5,958 bases of DNA. Source: Phycisphaerae bacterium. Lineage in GTDB: Bacteria > Planctomycetota > Phycisphaerae > UBA1845 > UTPLA1. The first letter of the stretch is position 1; every line of letters begins with the position of its first letter. The notes under the pieces are model-generated. The model searched no databases. It was not told where the DNA came from and saw nothing but the letters and a program-made list of their open reading frames with translations. Positions 5,852 to 5,958 of this stretch are shown here, piece after piece. The position numbers were made by a program, and so were the translations under genes. The stretch covers positions 1-5,958 of the forward strand of contig JAJDEC010000354.1 of the NCBI GenBank assembly GCA_029259995.1, given 5' to 3'.

Positions 5852-5883
5852 CCCAGCGATTGATTGCTGGGGCGCGCGGCGCC
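5852..5883. repeat. Two abutting hairpins in the repeat cluster
   Basis: CCCAGC (5852-5857) pairs with GCTGGG (5866-5871) around GATTGATT, and the stem can extend into the loop through a wobble. Its last base is shared with GGCGC (5871-5875), which pairs with GCGCC (5879-5883) around GCG. Tight packing of successive hairpins is characteristic of interspersed palindromic repeats. Confidence 0.55.
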
Positions 5884-5895
5884 AAATGCCAGTTT

Positions 5896-5955
5896 CCGTC
5901 CCGTAGGGACCGAATGAGTGCCACGCGCATGGCTCGCGCCGTCCCTACGGGACGG
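5896..5955. repeat. Inverted pair of CCCGTAGGG palindromes at the window edge
   Basis: CCGTCCCGTAGGGAC (5896-5910) is the exact reverse complement of GTCCCTACGGGACGG (5941-5955). Each copy is itself a 5-3-5 palindrome. The 30 bases between them hold a near-palindrome, GCCACGCGCATGGC (5920-5933). Minus-strand reading frames that cross this region are open but have no ribosome binding site and only echo the repeat (for example SLRDG and SLRDP), so I do not call them genes. The element probably continues beyond the window. Confidence 0.65.
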
Positions 5956-5958
5956 CAA

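Noticed and set aside
5692..5958. Minus-strand open frame at the right edge that could be a truncated protein
   Set aside because: It is built over the palindromic repeats, begins with TTG at the cut edge without a visible ribosome binding site, and overlaps a second equally open frame. Repeat DNA explains it better.

Overview
The window looks like chromosomal DNA from a GC-rich bacterium, most likely a planctomycete. The main clue is the C-terminus of the large secreted protein. It ends in a dockerin/EF-hand-like motif (AD-NGDGDVNG-DI-F) of the kind found on many secreted Planctomycetota proteins. Small acidic lipoproteins and palindromic repeats between genes fit this, but no marker gene settles the phylum.

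Layout, left to right. Bases 1-309 hold no gene. An AT-rich edge is followed by several hairpins, including a strikingly symmetric 48-bp element. Bases 310-3537 (minus) encode a 1075-residue exported GH15-type glucoamylase-like enzyme with an N-terminal beta domain, an (alpha/alpha)6 catalytic domain and a dockerin-like tail. A candidate promoter and a GC-rich leader hairpin lie just upstream of it. Bases 3689-4240 (minus) encode a 183-residue exported, possibly lipid-anchored, monoheme cytochrome of the class II (c'/c556) type with a C-terminal CxxCH. A 307-bp divergent spacer follows. Bases 4548-5132 (plus) encode a compact 194-residue PAPS-dependent-sulfotransferase-like protein. It converges on a 92-residue acidic lipoprotein gene at 5311-5589 (minus), with one weak and one strong terminator-like hairpin in between. 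Bases 5740-5958 are a dense cluster of short palindromes that reads as an interspersed repeat and runs off the window edge.

The four genes do not form an obvious operon or pathway. The glucoamylase has its own candidate promoter. The cytochrome shares its strand but sits 151 bp upstream. The sulfotransferase is divergent from the cytochrome. Three of the four products are predicted to be exported. I found no convincing new multi-gene system. The least explained material is the palindromic repeat DNA at both ends, which shares the core CCCTACGGG, followed by the glucoamylase leader hairpin and the acidic repeat lipoprotein.
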